A DNA stretch of 6,162 nt from Schwartzia sp. (in: firmicutes) (GCA_017939945.1 JAGAZS010000148.1:1-6162), one strand, 5' to 3'. Shown: positions 1 to 5,069, numbered from the stretch's first letter. The notes: generated from the letters alone by a model not told the origin. Program-made: numbers and translations.

Positions 1-223
1 CCTTCCGCCGGGAAAAGCCTTTCTGATTTCCCAGCGCGCGCAGGAGCTGCCCCCGGTCGCAATAGCGGTTGCAAAAGCCCTTGCTGCCGAAGCCCACGGC
101 GAAAATCAGCGGCAGGAAGAAGCTGACCAACCCCAGCCACGCGAACAGGATGTGGAAAAACCCCATCGCGAAATAGATCACCGACCAAATCCAAAGATAG
201 TTGTACCAATGCGATTTCTTCAT
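1..223 (-). CDS. Small membrane protein with CxxxC motif, partial (C-terminus beyond left edge)
   Basis: Seventy-four codons are visible, read from ATG at 223 to the window edge, so the gene is truncated at its 3' end. Residues 9-46 are strongly hydrophobic and aromatic and look like one long or two short membrane segments. They are followed by a motif, FCNRYCDRGQLL (residues 50-61), with cysteines 51 and 55, and then a basic stretch. The hydrophobic helix plus CxxxC next to a ferredoxin recalls the membrane iron-sulfur proteins of the NapH/polyferredoxin type, where cysteines follow a membrane helix. This is a resemblance, not an identification. The start is secure: ATG overlaps the ferredoxin stop (ATGA), and GGAGG lies 7 bases upstream inside the ferredoxin gene, so translation is probably coupled. 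A membrane electron-transfer partner of the ferredoxin is the natural guess; substrate and pathway are unknown. Confidence 0.7.
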   Translation of the reverse strand, partial: MKKSHWYNYLWIWSVIYFAMGFFHILFAWLGLVSFFLPLIFAVGFGSKGFCNRYCDRGQLLRALGNQKGFSRRK

Positions 224-423
224 GGCCGATCCTCCACCCGTATGACGGACGCCGGGCATTCCTTCACGCAAAGACCGCAGCCGATGCAGAGGGCGTCGTC
301 CACCACGGAATACGAGCCCTTCCAGACCGCGATTGCGCCGCGAGGGCAGACCTCCATGCACGCGCCGCAAGCCACGCAAAGAGTTGTGTCGACAACCGCG
401 TGACGTTTCGATTGTATTGCCAT
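220..423 (-). CDS. 2[4Fe-4S] bacterial-type ferredoxin, 67 aa
   Basis: This is a small soluble dicluster ferredoxin, an electron carrier. Two complete cluster motifs are present: C16-x2-C19-x2-C22-x3-C26-P and C46-x2-C49-x2-C52-x3-C56-P. The aromatic residues W34 and Y38 lie between them. Length and spacing fit the clostridial-type dicluster family, with about ten extra N-terminal residues. The ATG at 423 is chosen because GAGGTGG lies just upstream. The same frame stays open to 1227, but that extension runs antisense through the AEC gene and is not credible. The stop overlaps the start of the downstream membrane protein gene by four bases, so the two form an operon. The partner enzyme is not visible; a membrane-bound redox or iron-sulfur function is inferred from the neighbour only. 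Confidence 0.93.
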   Translation of the reverse strand: MAIQSKRHAVVDTTLCVACGACMEVCPRGAIAVWKGSYSVVDDALCIGCGLCVKECPASVIRVEDRP

Positions 424-473
424 CGTACCACCTCGTTTGTATTTTATTATGTTTGAACGGAGATAAACTGAAA

Positions 474-501
474 ATTGTATACCTTGCGGTTTTATCCCCA
501 A
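474..501 (-). promoter_or_regulatory. Candidate promoter for the ferredoxin operon
   Basis: On the minus strand, TTGGGG (501-496) and TACAAT (479-474) are 16 bases apart, about 50 bases before the ferredoxin ATG. A weaker alternative closer to the gene is TTTTCA with CATAAT at 17 bases. The -35 is poor, so the exact site is uncertain. Confidence 0.35.
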
Positions 502-512
502 CCACCTATAAT
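484..512 (+). promoter_or_regulatory. Promoter for the AEC transporter gene
   Basis: TTGCGG (484-489) and a consensus TATAAT (507-512) are separated by 17 bases, with a start predicted near 519, about 30 bases before the gene. A second candidate lies upstream: TTGAAC (453-458), 17 bases, TGTATA (476-481). It overlaps the candidate minus-strand -10 of the ferredoxin operon. Confidence 0.6.
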
Positions 513-526
513 TACAAAAGTAGTTA
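509..526. repeat. Operator-like inverted repeat at the AEC promoter
   Basis: TAATTAC (509-515) and GTAGTTA (520-526) form arms matching at 6 of 7 positions around a 4-base AAAA spacer. The repeat overlaps the end of the -10 box and the predicted transcription start, a typical place for a repressor to bind. The region is AT-rich, so it could be chance. Confidence 0.3.
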
Positions 527-549
527 TTTAGATGAAAGAATGATGCCTT

Positions 550-1500
550 ATGCCCTTTGATTTTTCCAATCTTGTCGTTGCGTTCCAGGCGGTTGTGCCG
601 ATGTTTTGCCTGATGTTCATCGGCGTGCTGATCAAAGTCTTCGACCTTCTGAACGCGGCGGAGCTGAAGCGCGTGAACCGGATGGTGTTCCGCGTGTTCT
701 TCTCGATCATGATGTTTTACAATCTCTATACGACAAACATCGGGGAGACCTTCCGCCCGCGGCTGATTATGTTCGCCTTGGGTGCGCTGGCCGTGGTCTA
801 CGTCTGCGCCTTTGCCTTCGTCTGCTTCACGGAAAAGGCGCCAAAACGGCGCGGCGCGATGATCCAGGCGATCTACCGCAGCAATTTCGTCCTGATGGGG
901 ATTCCCCTGATCGGCAACCTTTTCGGGGACGACAATATCGCCGTCACGACGATGATGGTCGCCGTGGTCGTTCCGATCTACAACGTGCTGGGCGTGTTCA
1001 CGCTGGAATTCTTCCGAGGCGGGCGCGTCAGCTATCCGCACCTTTTCCTCGACGTGTTGAAGAATCCGATGATCCTCGGCGCGCTGACAGGCGCGGCGTT
1101 CCTGCTGCTGGGAATCCCCGTACCGAAGCCGGTGCTCCGGCCCCTTGCGCAGATCACGGCGGCGACCACGCCGATTGCGTTGATCATCCTCGGCGCGTCC
1201 TTCCGGCTCGGCTCGACGAGAGAACACAAAGCCCAGCTTGCCGCCTGTGTGTTCTCGCGGCTCGTCCTGATTCCCGGCGTCGTATTGGGAACGGCGGCAA
1301 CGATGGGCTTCCGCGGTATGGAATTCGCGACGCTGATCAGCATTTTCGCGACGCCCTGCGCCGTCGCGGGCTTCGTCATGGCGCAGCAGATGGACAGCGA
1401 CGCCGACCTAGCGGGGAACTGCGTCGTGTTCACCTCGGCGCTTTCCTGCCTGACGATTTTCTGCTGGATCGTGCTGTTCAAGGAAGCGGGCGTGCTGTAA
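550..1500 (+). CDS. AEC (auxin efflux carrier) family transporter
   Basis: This 316-residue integral membrane protein is a secondary transporter of the AEC family. Bacterial members, including malate/malonate permeases, move small organic anions or amino-acid-like compounds; the substrate here cannot be read from sequence. Hydrophobic segments alternate along the whole length, consistent with the family's ten-helix two-repeat fold. Family-like motifs are visible: an N-terminal VVPMFCLMFIGVLIK helix (15-29), a GIPLIGNLFG segment (117-126), LKNPMILGALTG (170-181), TTPIALIILGASF (206-218), and FATPCAVAGFVMAQQM (266-281), followed by a DADLAGNCVVFTSALS helix (284-299). Length is normal and the frame intact. 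The ATG at 550 has only a weak purine-rich ribosome site (GAAAGA), and no better in-frame start was found. An overlapping tiny ORF (540-560, MMPYAL) is probably incidental. The gene is monocistronic, divergent from the ferredoxin operon and convergent with the 6S RNA gene. Confidence 0.9.
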   Translation: MPFDFSNLVVAFQAVVPMFCLMFIGVLIKVFDLLNAAELKRVNRMVFRVFFSIMMFYNLYTTNIGETFRPRLIMFALGALAVVYVCAFAFVCFTEKAPKRRGAMIQAIYRSNFVLMGIPLIGNLFGDDNIAVTTMMVAVVVPIYNVLGVFTLEFFRGGRVSYPHLFLDVLKNPMILGALTGAAFLLLGIPVPKPVLRPLAQITAATTPIALIILGASFRLGSTREHKAQLAACVFSRLVLIPGVVLGTAATMGFRGMEFATLISIFATPCAVAGFVMAQQMDSDADLAGNCVVFTSALSCLTIFCWIVLFKEAGVL

Positions 1501-1507
1501 CGCAAAG

Positions 1508-1537
1508 AATGAGGATTGCGTAATCGCAATCCTCATT
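1508..1537. terminator. Hairpin terminator shared by the AEC gene (+) and 6S RNA (-)
   Basis: Perfect 13-base arms (1508-1520 and 1525-1537) flank a 4-base loop, 8 bases after the AEC stop codon. Reading plus, no T-run follows. Reading minus, the hairpin ends in ATTCTTTG, a weak U-tract. It probably stops transcription from both convergent genes, though it is not a textbook terminator on the plus strand. Confidence 0.6.
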
Positions 1538-1540
1538 CAA

Positions 1541-1735
1541 AGATGGAGTCCAAAATGCCGTACACAATATATGCCTAAACCTGCATGTGCAGGTGGGTGC
1601 CCTAAGTCTTGTTTTTGTTCCTCGCGTCGAGGCGATCCAACAGCCGCAAGCTCAAATCGGGTTCCCGTTTGTGAAGAAGTCGGTTAGACACCTATATTTG
1701 CTTACGCACATCCCAGACTGCTCCGTCTTTATAGT
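1541..1735 (-). ncRNA. ssrS: 6S RNA
   Basis: 6S RNA binds the housekeeping RNA polymerase holoenzyme by mimicking an open promoter and adjusts transcription in stationary phase. The 5' part reads UGGGAUGUGCGUAAGC, close to UGAGAUGUUCGCAAGC of E. coli 6S RNA; the 3' end reads CGGCAUUUUGGA against CGGCAUCUCGGA. These ends pair in a closing stem of about 15 base pairs (1703-1718 with 1548-1562, one bulge, several G-U pairs). Inside it are a helix GGUGUCU/GGGCACC (1686-1692 with 1596-1602), a hairpin ACCUGC-ACAU-GCAGGU (1579-1594) where E. coli has its CACCUUGAAC hairpin, and a short hairpin at 1620-1632. Length of about 195 bases fits the family (about 180-200). It has its own promoter, and no protein gene is supported in the region. 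Ends are approximate: the 5' end could be 1735 or 1732, and the primary transcript probably runs to the hairpin at 1508. Confidence 0.87.
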
Positions 1736-1738
1736 CCA

Positions 1739-1767
1739 ATCATAGCACAAAGAAAAAGAGTAGACAA
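1739..1767 (-). promoter_or_regulatory. Promoter of 6S RNA
   Basis: On the minus strand, TTGTCT (1767-1762) and TATGAT (1744-1739) are exactly 17 bases apart, placing the start at about 1735-1732, right at the 5' end of the RNA. A second TTGTCA lies 10 bases further upstream. The DNA beyond (to about 1830) is AT-rich and may act as an UP element. Confidence 0.75.
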
Positions 1768-1848
1768 GACTTGACAAGCCCGAAATTAGTGGTTTTTCAA
1801 GTTTTTAACCAAAAATTTTCATAAAACGCCGAAAGGCAAAAATAAAAG

Positions 1849-1877
1849 CAGACAAAACGCGCGGAAACGGTTATAAT
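1849..1877 (+). promoter_or_regulatory. Promoter of the 120-residue protein gene
   Basis: A consensus TATAAT (1872-1877) stands 17 bases after CAGACA (1849-1854, four of six positions consensus). The start is predicted near 1884, about 34 bases before the ATG. The stretch from 1768 to 1848 holds nothing further that I can identify beyond AT-rich DNA between two divergent promoters. Confidence 0.55.
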
Positions 1878-1917
1878 AATAGAATAGTGCAATTCATCGT
1901 ACGCAAAGGAGACGAAT

Positions 1918-2280
1918 ATGGAACAGGAAAACAAGTTCAGCGTAGCAATCCACTACGAGGACACCCTCGGATACATCGAATACGACGGCGACGCCAAGAA
2001 AGCGGTCGTCACCCTGCCCCACGAGGAGGGAAAGAAGAAAGCCGAAGCGTATCTCGCCACGACGCATGAGATCGCCGTGCCCAACATGACGCTTATGGAT
2101 TTCGAGACGAAGACCATCGACCCGATGGCGGACGTCCGCAGCTTCCAGATCGCGATGACACGCATCTGGGAAGAAACGGAGGTCTACGTGGACTGGAGCC
2201 GACCGGTTTCCTTCGTCAAAAAGTACCCGACCCTCGACAGCCTGCCGAAAGGCGGCGTGGAATTCACGCTGGAAGAATAA
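1918..2280 (+). CDS. Conserved-looking protein of unknown function, 120 aa
   Basis: I do not recognise this family. The predicted protein is soluble and acidic, with no signal peptide, membrane segment, cysteine or nucleotide-binding motif. The pattern suggests beta strands (FSVAIHYEDTLGYIEYD at 7-23, then AVVTLP), a lysine/glutamate-rich helix (HEEGKKKAEAYLA), and a second half with a probable helix SFQIAMTRIWEE and a VYVDWSRP strand. Expression signals are good: TATAAT promoter, AAAGGAG six bases before the ATG at 1918, and a strong terminator right after the stop, so it is almost certainly a real monocistronic gene. Codon use is like its neighbours. Standing between the 6S RNA gene and parS gives no functional clue. 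Confidence 0.85.
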   Translation: MEQENKFSVAIHYEDTLGYIEYDGDAKKAVVTLPHEEGKKKAEAYLATTHEIAVPNMTLMDFETKTIDPMADVRSFQIAMTRIWEETEVYVDWSRPVSFVKKYPTLDSLPKGGVEFTLEE

Positions 2281-2291
2281 CGCGAACACTC

Positions 2292-2328
2292 AAAAACGGC
2301 TGCGCGATTATTTCGTGCAGCCGTTTTT
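2292..2328. terminator. Strong bidirectional intrinsic terminator
   Basis: AAAAACGGCTGC (2292-2303) pairs perfectly with GCAGCCGTTTTT (2317-2328); three further inner pairs leave a 7-base loop. A-run and T-run flanks make it work on both strands: it ends the 120-residue protein gene (+) and, reading minus, the secreted protein gene beyond parS. Confidence 0.9.
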
Positions 2329-2358
2329 ATTTCAGATTTTTTTCAGGTTATGTTCGTT

Positions 2359-2374
2359 TGTTTCACGTGAAACA
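2359..2374. other. parS: parS centromere site (ParB/Spo0J binding)
   Basis: TGTTTCACGTGAAACA is a perfect 16-base palindrome and an exact match to the bacterial chromosomal parS consensus (TGTTNCACGTGAAACA, Bacillus Spo0J sites). With flanking T and A it extends to 18 bases (2358-2375). ParB loads here, spreads along the DNA and directs SMC loading and origin segregation with ParA. It lies in the gap between two convergent genes, after the plus-strand terminator and 27 bases beyond the stop codon of the secreted protein gene. Confidence 0.95.
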
Positions 2375-2401
2375 ATTTGTACGTTTTTCGCAAACAATTT
2401 T

Positions 2402-3091
2402 TTAAAGCGATTCATGGAGCGGAGACCATGAGAATACGGGCGCTTTCGTGTCGTATTGGTCAAACGCGCCGTCCGCATGAAGCTCTCCGAAGCGCAGGAA
2501 ATATCTGTTTTGATATGTTACCTCGACTTCAATGGGCATATCTTCCGCGATTGCCTCGGCAGGAAGATCGAGCAGTAGGCCGACGCGGCTCCACGACGAG
2601 CCGCCGAGGTCGGAATCCTTCGCGCGCTGTATCAGCGTATAACGGCGAGCCATCGGCTCAATCTCATGGAAACGCCCCTGCCGGATTTTGATTTCGGCGT
2701 TCGAGAGTCCTTCACGGTCAAGGCTGCGGCAGGAAAACCGCAGCCGAAGCTGGTACGTCCCCCCGGCGTGCTCCAGCGCGGCAAAATCCACATGCCCGGT
2801 GCGTCCCTGCTCGATCTGCAGGCTCATCACATGGCAGTACGGCGTCAGCAGATACGCTTCCGCTTCGACGCCCTGCTCCTTGTTTTCGTCCGGCGTGCGG
2901 CCGAACACTTCCGCGTCCGCGTGCGAGCGGAACACGAAAGCCACGCGTTTTTTCGGCACGAGTTTGTTGGCGTCCGCTTTTGCCATCAGTATCTCTTCTT
3001 CCGACAGGCTCGGCGCCGCAAAAGCGGGCTGTGCCCCGATCAACAGCAGAGCAGCCGCCAGCGCCGCCCCGGACTTTTTCAAAAGGTTCAT
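2402..3091 (-). CDS. Secreted or periplasmic protein of unknown function, 229 aa
   Basis: The N-terminus is a classical Sec signal peptide: MNLLKK, a hydrophobic core (residues 8-20), and a cleavage site AFA|A at 25/26. There is no lipobox cysteine. The mature part of about 204 residues has no membrane segment and resembles no family I know. It starts with an acidic/lysine-rich helix (LSEEEILMAKADANKL) and continues with alternating strands (KRVAFVFRS, YQLRLRFSCRSL, AEIKIRQGRFHEIEP, MPIEVEVTYQNRYFLRFGEL), suggesting a beta-rich fold. It has just two cysteines, C86 and C121, a possible disulfide pair. The ATG at 3091 is preferred over one at 3109: GGGAAGGA lies five bases before 3091, while the promoter would leave 3109 with a leader of about 11 bases and no ribosome site. 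It is monocistronic, divergent from cysK; its transcript probably crosses parS before terminating at about 2292. Confidence 0.85.
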   Translation of the reverse strand: MNLLKKSGAALAAALLLIGAQPAFAAPSLSEEEILMAKADANKLVPKKRVAFVFRSHADAEVFGRTPDENKEQGVEAEAYLLTPYCHVMSLQIEQGRTGHVDFAALEHAGGTYQLRLRFSCRSLDREGLSNAEIKIRQGRFHEIEPMARRYTLIQRAKDSDLGGSSWSRVGLLLDLPAEAIAEDMPIEVEVTYQNRYFLRFGELHADGAFDQYDTKAPVFSWSPLHESL

Positions 3092-3096
3092 TCCGA

Positions 3097-3104
3097 TCCT
3101 TCCC
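3097..3104 (-). promoter_or_regulatory. Ribosome-binding site fixing the start of the secreted protein
   Basis: GGGAAGGA on the minus strand ends five bases before the ATG at 3091. It lies downstream of the alternative ATG at 3109, so it supports the shorter protein whose signal peptide begins MNLLKK. Confidence 0.75.
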
Positions 3105-3126
3105 TTCATCTGTATATGACAGGAAA

Positions 3127-3155
3127 ATCATAAAAGAAAGCGCCGGAAATGTCAA
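3127..3155 (-). promoter_or_regulatory. Promoter of the secreted protein gene
   Basis: On the minus strand, a perfect TTGACA (3155-3150) and TATGAT (3132-3127) are 17 bases apart, predicting a start near 3120 and a leader of about 29 bases. This is close to full consensus, so basal expression should be high unless repressed. Confidence 0.85.
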
Positions 3156-3183
3156 GAATACCGCATTTTGTACGCAAAACCTA

Positions 3184-3212
3184 TTGACAGACTATGAAAT
3201 ATCGGATAAAAT
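3184..3212 (+). promoter_or_regulatory. Promoter of cysK
   Basis: A perfect TTGACA (3184-3189) and TAAAAT (3207-3212) are 17 bases apart, with a start near 3219. The two divergent -35 boxes (this one and the one ending at 3155) are 28 bases apart, and a short inverted repeat lies between them. No riboswitch or T-box fits in the leader of about 26 bases. Confidence 0.85.
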
Positions 3213-3244
3213 TCGAGCATATACATATTTAGGAGGCGTTTTCC

Positions 3245-4177
3245 ATGGGCAAAATTTATCAGGGTATGACGGAATTGATCGGCGGCACGCCGCTGCTCAG
3301 AGCGAACAATTTCATCCGGGAAAAAGAGCTCCCGGCGAATTTGCTTGTAAAGCTTGAATATTTCAATCCTGCGGGAAGCGTCAAGGACCGCATCGCGAAG
3401 GCGATGATCGAGGACGCGGAGAAGCGCGGCGTCCTGAAAAAAGGTTCGGTCATCATCGAGCCGACCAGCGGCAACACGGGCATCGGCCTCGCCAGCGTCG
3501 CGGCGGCGCGCGGCTATCGCGCCATCCTGACGATGCCGGAGACGATGAGCGTCGAACGCCGCAATCTGCTCAAAGCTTACGGCGCGGAAATCGTGCTGAC
3601 CGACGGCTCGAAGGGCATGAAGGGCGCCATCGAGAAAGCGGAGGCACTTGCGAAGGAGACTCCGAACTCGTTCATTCCGTCCCAGTTCACGAATCCGGTC
3701 AATCCGGCGATGCACAAGTCGACGACCGGCCCGGAGATTTGGGACGACACCGACGGCGCGGTGGACATTTTCGTCGCGGGCGTCGGCACCGGCGGTACAT
3801 TGACCGGCGTCGGCGAATACCTGAAGGAGAAGAAGCCTTCGGTCAAGATCGTTGCGGTGGAGCCTGAAGATTCGCAGGTGCTCGGCAAGGGGCAGGCAGG
3901 CCCGCACAAGATCCAGGGGATCGGCGCGGGATTCGTGCCGGACACGCTGAACACGAAGATTTACGACGAAGTCATCCCGATCGCGAACGAGGAAGCGTTC
4001 CGTTTCGGCAGGGAATTTGCCCGCGCCGAGGGCGTGCTGGTCGGCATTTCTTCCGGCGCAGCGCTGGCCGCAGCAGCGAAGCTGGCAGTTCGTCCCGAGA
4101 ACAAGGGCAAGACAATCGTAGCGCTGTTGCCGGACACCGGCGAGCGGTATCTGTCTACCGACCTTTTCAGCGAATAA
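3245..4177 (+). CDS. cysK: Cysteine synthase A (O-acetylserine sulfhydrylase)
   Basis: This PLP enzyme makes L-cysteine from O-acetyl-L-serine and sulfide, the last step of cysteine biosynthesis, in the cytoplasm. Length is 310 residues, normal for the family. Landmarks are all present: GGTPL at 13-17; the PLP lysine K47 in NPAGSVKDR; the substrate/PLP-binding loop TSGNTG (74-79); the phosphate-binding loop GTGGT (181-185); HKIQGIGAGFVP (221-232), characteristic of the CysK branch rather than CysM or cystathionine beta-synthase; GISSGAA (267-273) with the serine that contacts the PLP ring nitrogen; and the C-terminal LPDTGERYLST. No C-terminal CBS or regulatory domain follows. ATG at 3245 has AGGAGG eight bases upstream. 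The gene has its own near-consensus promoter and its own terminator, and it is divergent from the secreted protein gene. No serine acetyltransferase gene (cysE) is adjacent. Confidence 0.97.
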   Translation: MGKIYQGMTELIGGTPLLRANNFIREKELPANLLVKLEYFNPAGSVKDRIAKAMIEDAEKRGVLKKGSVIIEPTSGNTGIGLASVAAARGYRAILTMPETMSVERRNLLKAYGAEIVLTDGSKGMKGAIEKAEALAKETPNSFIPSQFTNPVNPAMHKSTTGPEIWDDTDGAVDIFVAGVGTGGTLTGVGEYLKEKKPSVKIVAVEPEDSQVLGKGQAGPHKIQGIGAGFVPDTLNTKIYDEVIPIANEEAFRFGREFARAEGVLVGISSGAALAAAAKLAVRPENKGKTIVALLPDTGERYLSTDLFSE

Positions 4178-4202
4178 AAGAAACCTAACGTCCCCCTCAT
4201 GC

Positions 4203-4241
4203 AAAAACCGTCGCGCGTTTTGCTTCGCGCGGCGGCTTTTT
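4203..4241 (+). terminator. Intrinsic terminator of cysK
   Basis: A 10-base GC-rich stem (4208-4217 with 4226-4235, one G-U pair) with an 8-base loop is followed by CTTTTT. An A-run precedes it, so it may also function weakly on the other strand. The azlCD promoter begins four bases after the T-run. Confidence 0.88.
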
Positions 4242-4244
4242 GTC

Positions 4245-4273
4245 TTTACAAACGAGGTGGCTTTCATTACAAT
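4245..4273 (+). promoter_or_regulatory. Promoter of azlCD
   Basis: TTTACA (4245-4250) and TACAAT (4268-4273), each one base off consensus, are 17 bases apart. The predicted start near 4280 lies downstream of the ATG at 4257, which therefore cannot start azlC from this promoter. Confidence 0.75.
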
Positions 4274-4314
4274 ATATGAGTCACACGAAAAATGCAAAAA
4301 TAAGTATTACGGAA

Positions 4315-4320
4315 AGGAGG
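4315..4320 (+). promoter_or_regulatory. Ribosome-binding site fixing a GTG start for azlC
   Basis: AGGAGG ends eight bases before GTG at 4329. A nearer ATG at 4327 is out of frame and stops after three codons, so GTG is the natural start. Confidence 0.8.
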
Positions 4321-4328
4321 CGCGCGAT

Positions 4329-5069
4329 GTGCGTTTGAACAAGTCCGGCCTTATCGCGTCCCACGGCGAGGTGCTGCGGGAGGGAATCCGGGACGGGATG
4401 CCGATTGCCCTCGGTTATTTTGTCGTGGCCTTCACCCTCGGCATTGCCGCGCGGAACGCGGGGCTTTCGCCATTGCAGGGCTTTCTCGCCAGTTTCTTCA
4501 ACAACGCCTCGGCGGGGGAATACGCAGCCTTCACCGTTATCGCCGCCGACAGTCCGTATCTCGAAATGGCGCTGATCACGCTGGTGGCCAACGCCCGCTA
4601 TCTTTTGATGAGCTGCGTCCTGAGCCAGCGGTTCGCGCCGGACGCTTCGATCTGGCACCGGATTTTTGTCGGCTTCGACGTGACCGACGAGATTTTCGGC
4701 ATTTCCGCCGCGCGCCCCGCGCCTCTCGATCCCTATTACAACTACGGTGCGATGCTCGTCGCGCTGCCGGGCTGGGCAGGCGGCACGGCCATCGGTATCA
4801 TGGCGGGGAACGCACTGCCTCCGGCGATAGTAAGCGCCCTTTCCGTGGCGCTTTACGGCATGTTCCTCGCAATCATCATCCCGCCCGCGCGGGTAAACCG
4901 CGTCGTCGGCGCTTTCGTCCTGCTGGCCTTCGCGGCCAGCTTCGCCGCCTCGGTGCTACCGGTAATCTCGGAGCTGTCCGGCGGCACGAGAACCATCCTT
5001 TTGACCGTGGTGCTGTCGGCAATCGCCGCCGTGAAGTACCCGCGAAAAGACGAGGAGAGTGAAACATGA
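4329..5069 (+). CDS. azlC: AzlC, large subunit of branched-chain amino acid exporter
   Basis: AzlC with AzlD forms an inner-membrane exporter of branched-chain amino acids (BrnFE/LIV-E family); Bacillus AzlCD confers 4-azaleucine resistance. The product is 246 residues from the GTG start, normal for the family. Visible features are the amphipathic N-terminus REGIRDGMPIALGYFVVAFTLG (17-38), the loop FFNNASAGEYAA (56-67), the family motif VANARYLLMS (86-95), FDVTDEIFGI (116-125), and further hydrophobic segments to about 236, ending in a charged tail. A longer reading from ATG at 4257 would add a 24-residue polar, family-unlike extension and lies upstream of the predicted transcript start, so it is rejected. 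The stop overlaps the azlD start by four bases. Specificity for leucine, isoleucine and valine is inferred from the family. Confidence 0.92.
   Translation: MRLNKSGLIASHGEVLREGIRDGMPIALGYFVVAFTLGIAARNAGLSPLQGFLASFFNNASAGEYAAFTVIAADSPYLEMALITLVANARYLLMSCVLSQRFAPDASIWHRIFVGFDVTDEIFGISAARPAPLDPYYNYGAMLVALPGWAGGTAIGIMAGNALPPAIVSALSVALYGMFLAIIIPPARVNRVVGAFVLLAFAASFAASVLPVISELSGGTRTILLTVVLSAIAAVKYPRKDEESET

Noticed and set aside
540..560. A six-codon ORF (MMPYAL) overlapping the AEC start, as a possible leader peptide
   Set aside because: It has no convincing ribosome site or attenuator structure; it is too short to support.
424..1227. A minus-strand frame extending the ferredoxin upstream to a 335-residue protein
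   Set aside because: The extension is antisense to the AEC gene, very rich in His, Arg, Asp and Glu as GC-rich shadow frames are, and lies upstream of the ferredoxin's ribosome site.
606..1523. A 305-residue plus-strand frame overlapping the AEC gene
   Set aside because: It is a +2 shadow with low-complexity Arg/Asp/Gly composition and no ribosome site; the 316-residue frame is a clear membrane transporter.
1541..1735. A riboswitch or T-box reading of the structured gap
   Set aside because: The structure reads on the minus strand with no gene downstream in that direction (AEC is convergent), and the ends match 6S RNA.
1887..2069. A 60-residue plus-strand frame overlapping the 120-residue gene
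   Set aside because: It has no ribosome site and is out of frame with the well-signalled ATG at 1918.
3092..3109. An earlier ATG for the secreted protein (MKGRIG extension)
   Set aside because: The promoter would leave it only about 11 bases of leader without a ribosome site, while GGGAAGGA is correctly placed for the ATG at 3091.
3152..4297. A 381-residue minus-strand frame opposite cysK
   Set aside because: It is antisense to a fully recognisable cysK, of shadow composition, with no expression signals.
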